Of a stretch of DNA of 13,334 bases, positions 13,330 through 13,334 are shown one piece after another. The stretch comes from an uncultured Rubrobacteraceae bacterium (GTDB lineage: Bacteria; Actinomycetota; Rubrobacteria; Rubrobacterales; Rubrobacteraceae), in contig CADCUW010000423.1 of NCBI GenBank assembly GCA_902805985.1, forward strand, positions 1-13,334, read 5' to 3'. The translations under genes and the position numbers were made by a program. Below the pieces are notes generated by a model. It was given only the letters and a program-made list of their open reading frames with translations. It was not told the origin of the DNA and ran no database searches. Positions within the stretch are counted from its first letter, which is position 1. Every line of letters starts with the position of its first letter.

Positions 13330-13334
13330 TTTTA

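Overview
The window is GC-rich, gene-dense chromosomal DNA from a high-GC Gram-positive bacterium. The combination of secreted delta-60 and PD40 beta-propeller proteins, an RTX-type 'DTVxCGxGxD...DCE' remnant, a decaprenyl-phosphate phosphoribosyltransferase and a HepS/MenG/HepT cluster points to a deep-branching actinobacterium, most likely Rubrobacter or a relative. That placement is inferred from gene content and style, not from a search. Most of the window is core metabolism. There is no IS element, phage gene, CRISPR array, tRNA or rRNA that I can support.

Layout: (1) 1-1067, the end of a [NiFe]-hydrogenase maturation operon: hypA (5' end cut by the window) and hypB. (2) 1068-1325, a repeat-rich gap with degenerate heptanucleotide repeats and a 21-bp inverted repeat. 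(3) 1326-6692, a tightly packed plus-strand run: hemL, a small HepS-like gene, menG/ubiE, a long-chain polyprenyl diphosphate synthase (hepT type), an amidohydrolase of the aminofutalosine/SAH deaminase type, and a membrane-anchored TPR protein. (4) 6689-7923, tatA-tatC behind a clear -10 TATAAT promoter. (5) 8090-9079, a secreted PD40/TolB-like beta-propeller, convergent with (6) the minus-strand pair menA and an SRPBCC protein (9136-10495). A long stem-loop between the two units probably ends both. (7) 10496-11007, a gap holding the decayed C-terminal end of an RTX-like calcium-binding protein and a candidate regulatory element. (8) 11008-12333, a secreted delta-60 repeat protein. (9) 12399-13265, a UbiA-family DPPR synthase, apparently leaderless. 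(10) An AT-rich right edge with a perfect TACTACA-N2-TGTAGTA dyad resembling BlaI/MecI/CopY operators.

How the genes fit together: region 3 plus menA describes the late steps of menaquinone synthesis. HepS/HepT would make the polyprenyl tail, MenA would attach it to the naphthoate ring and MenG would methylate the ring; the amidohydrolase could supply an earlier futalosine-pathway step. The order small HepS-like gene - menG - prenyl synthase repeats the Bacillus gerC (hepS-menG-hepT) operon, which gives a function to an otherwise anonymous 144-aa protein. TatA and TatC would form a minimal twin-arginine translocase.

The most interesting unexplained signal is a 23-bp motif (20/23 identical) found about 115-120 bp upstream of both secreted beta-propeller genes. 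In each case a TANNNT box follows at the same distance, suggesting a shared regulator of surface proteins.
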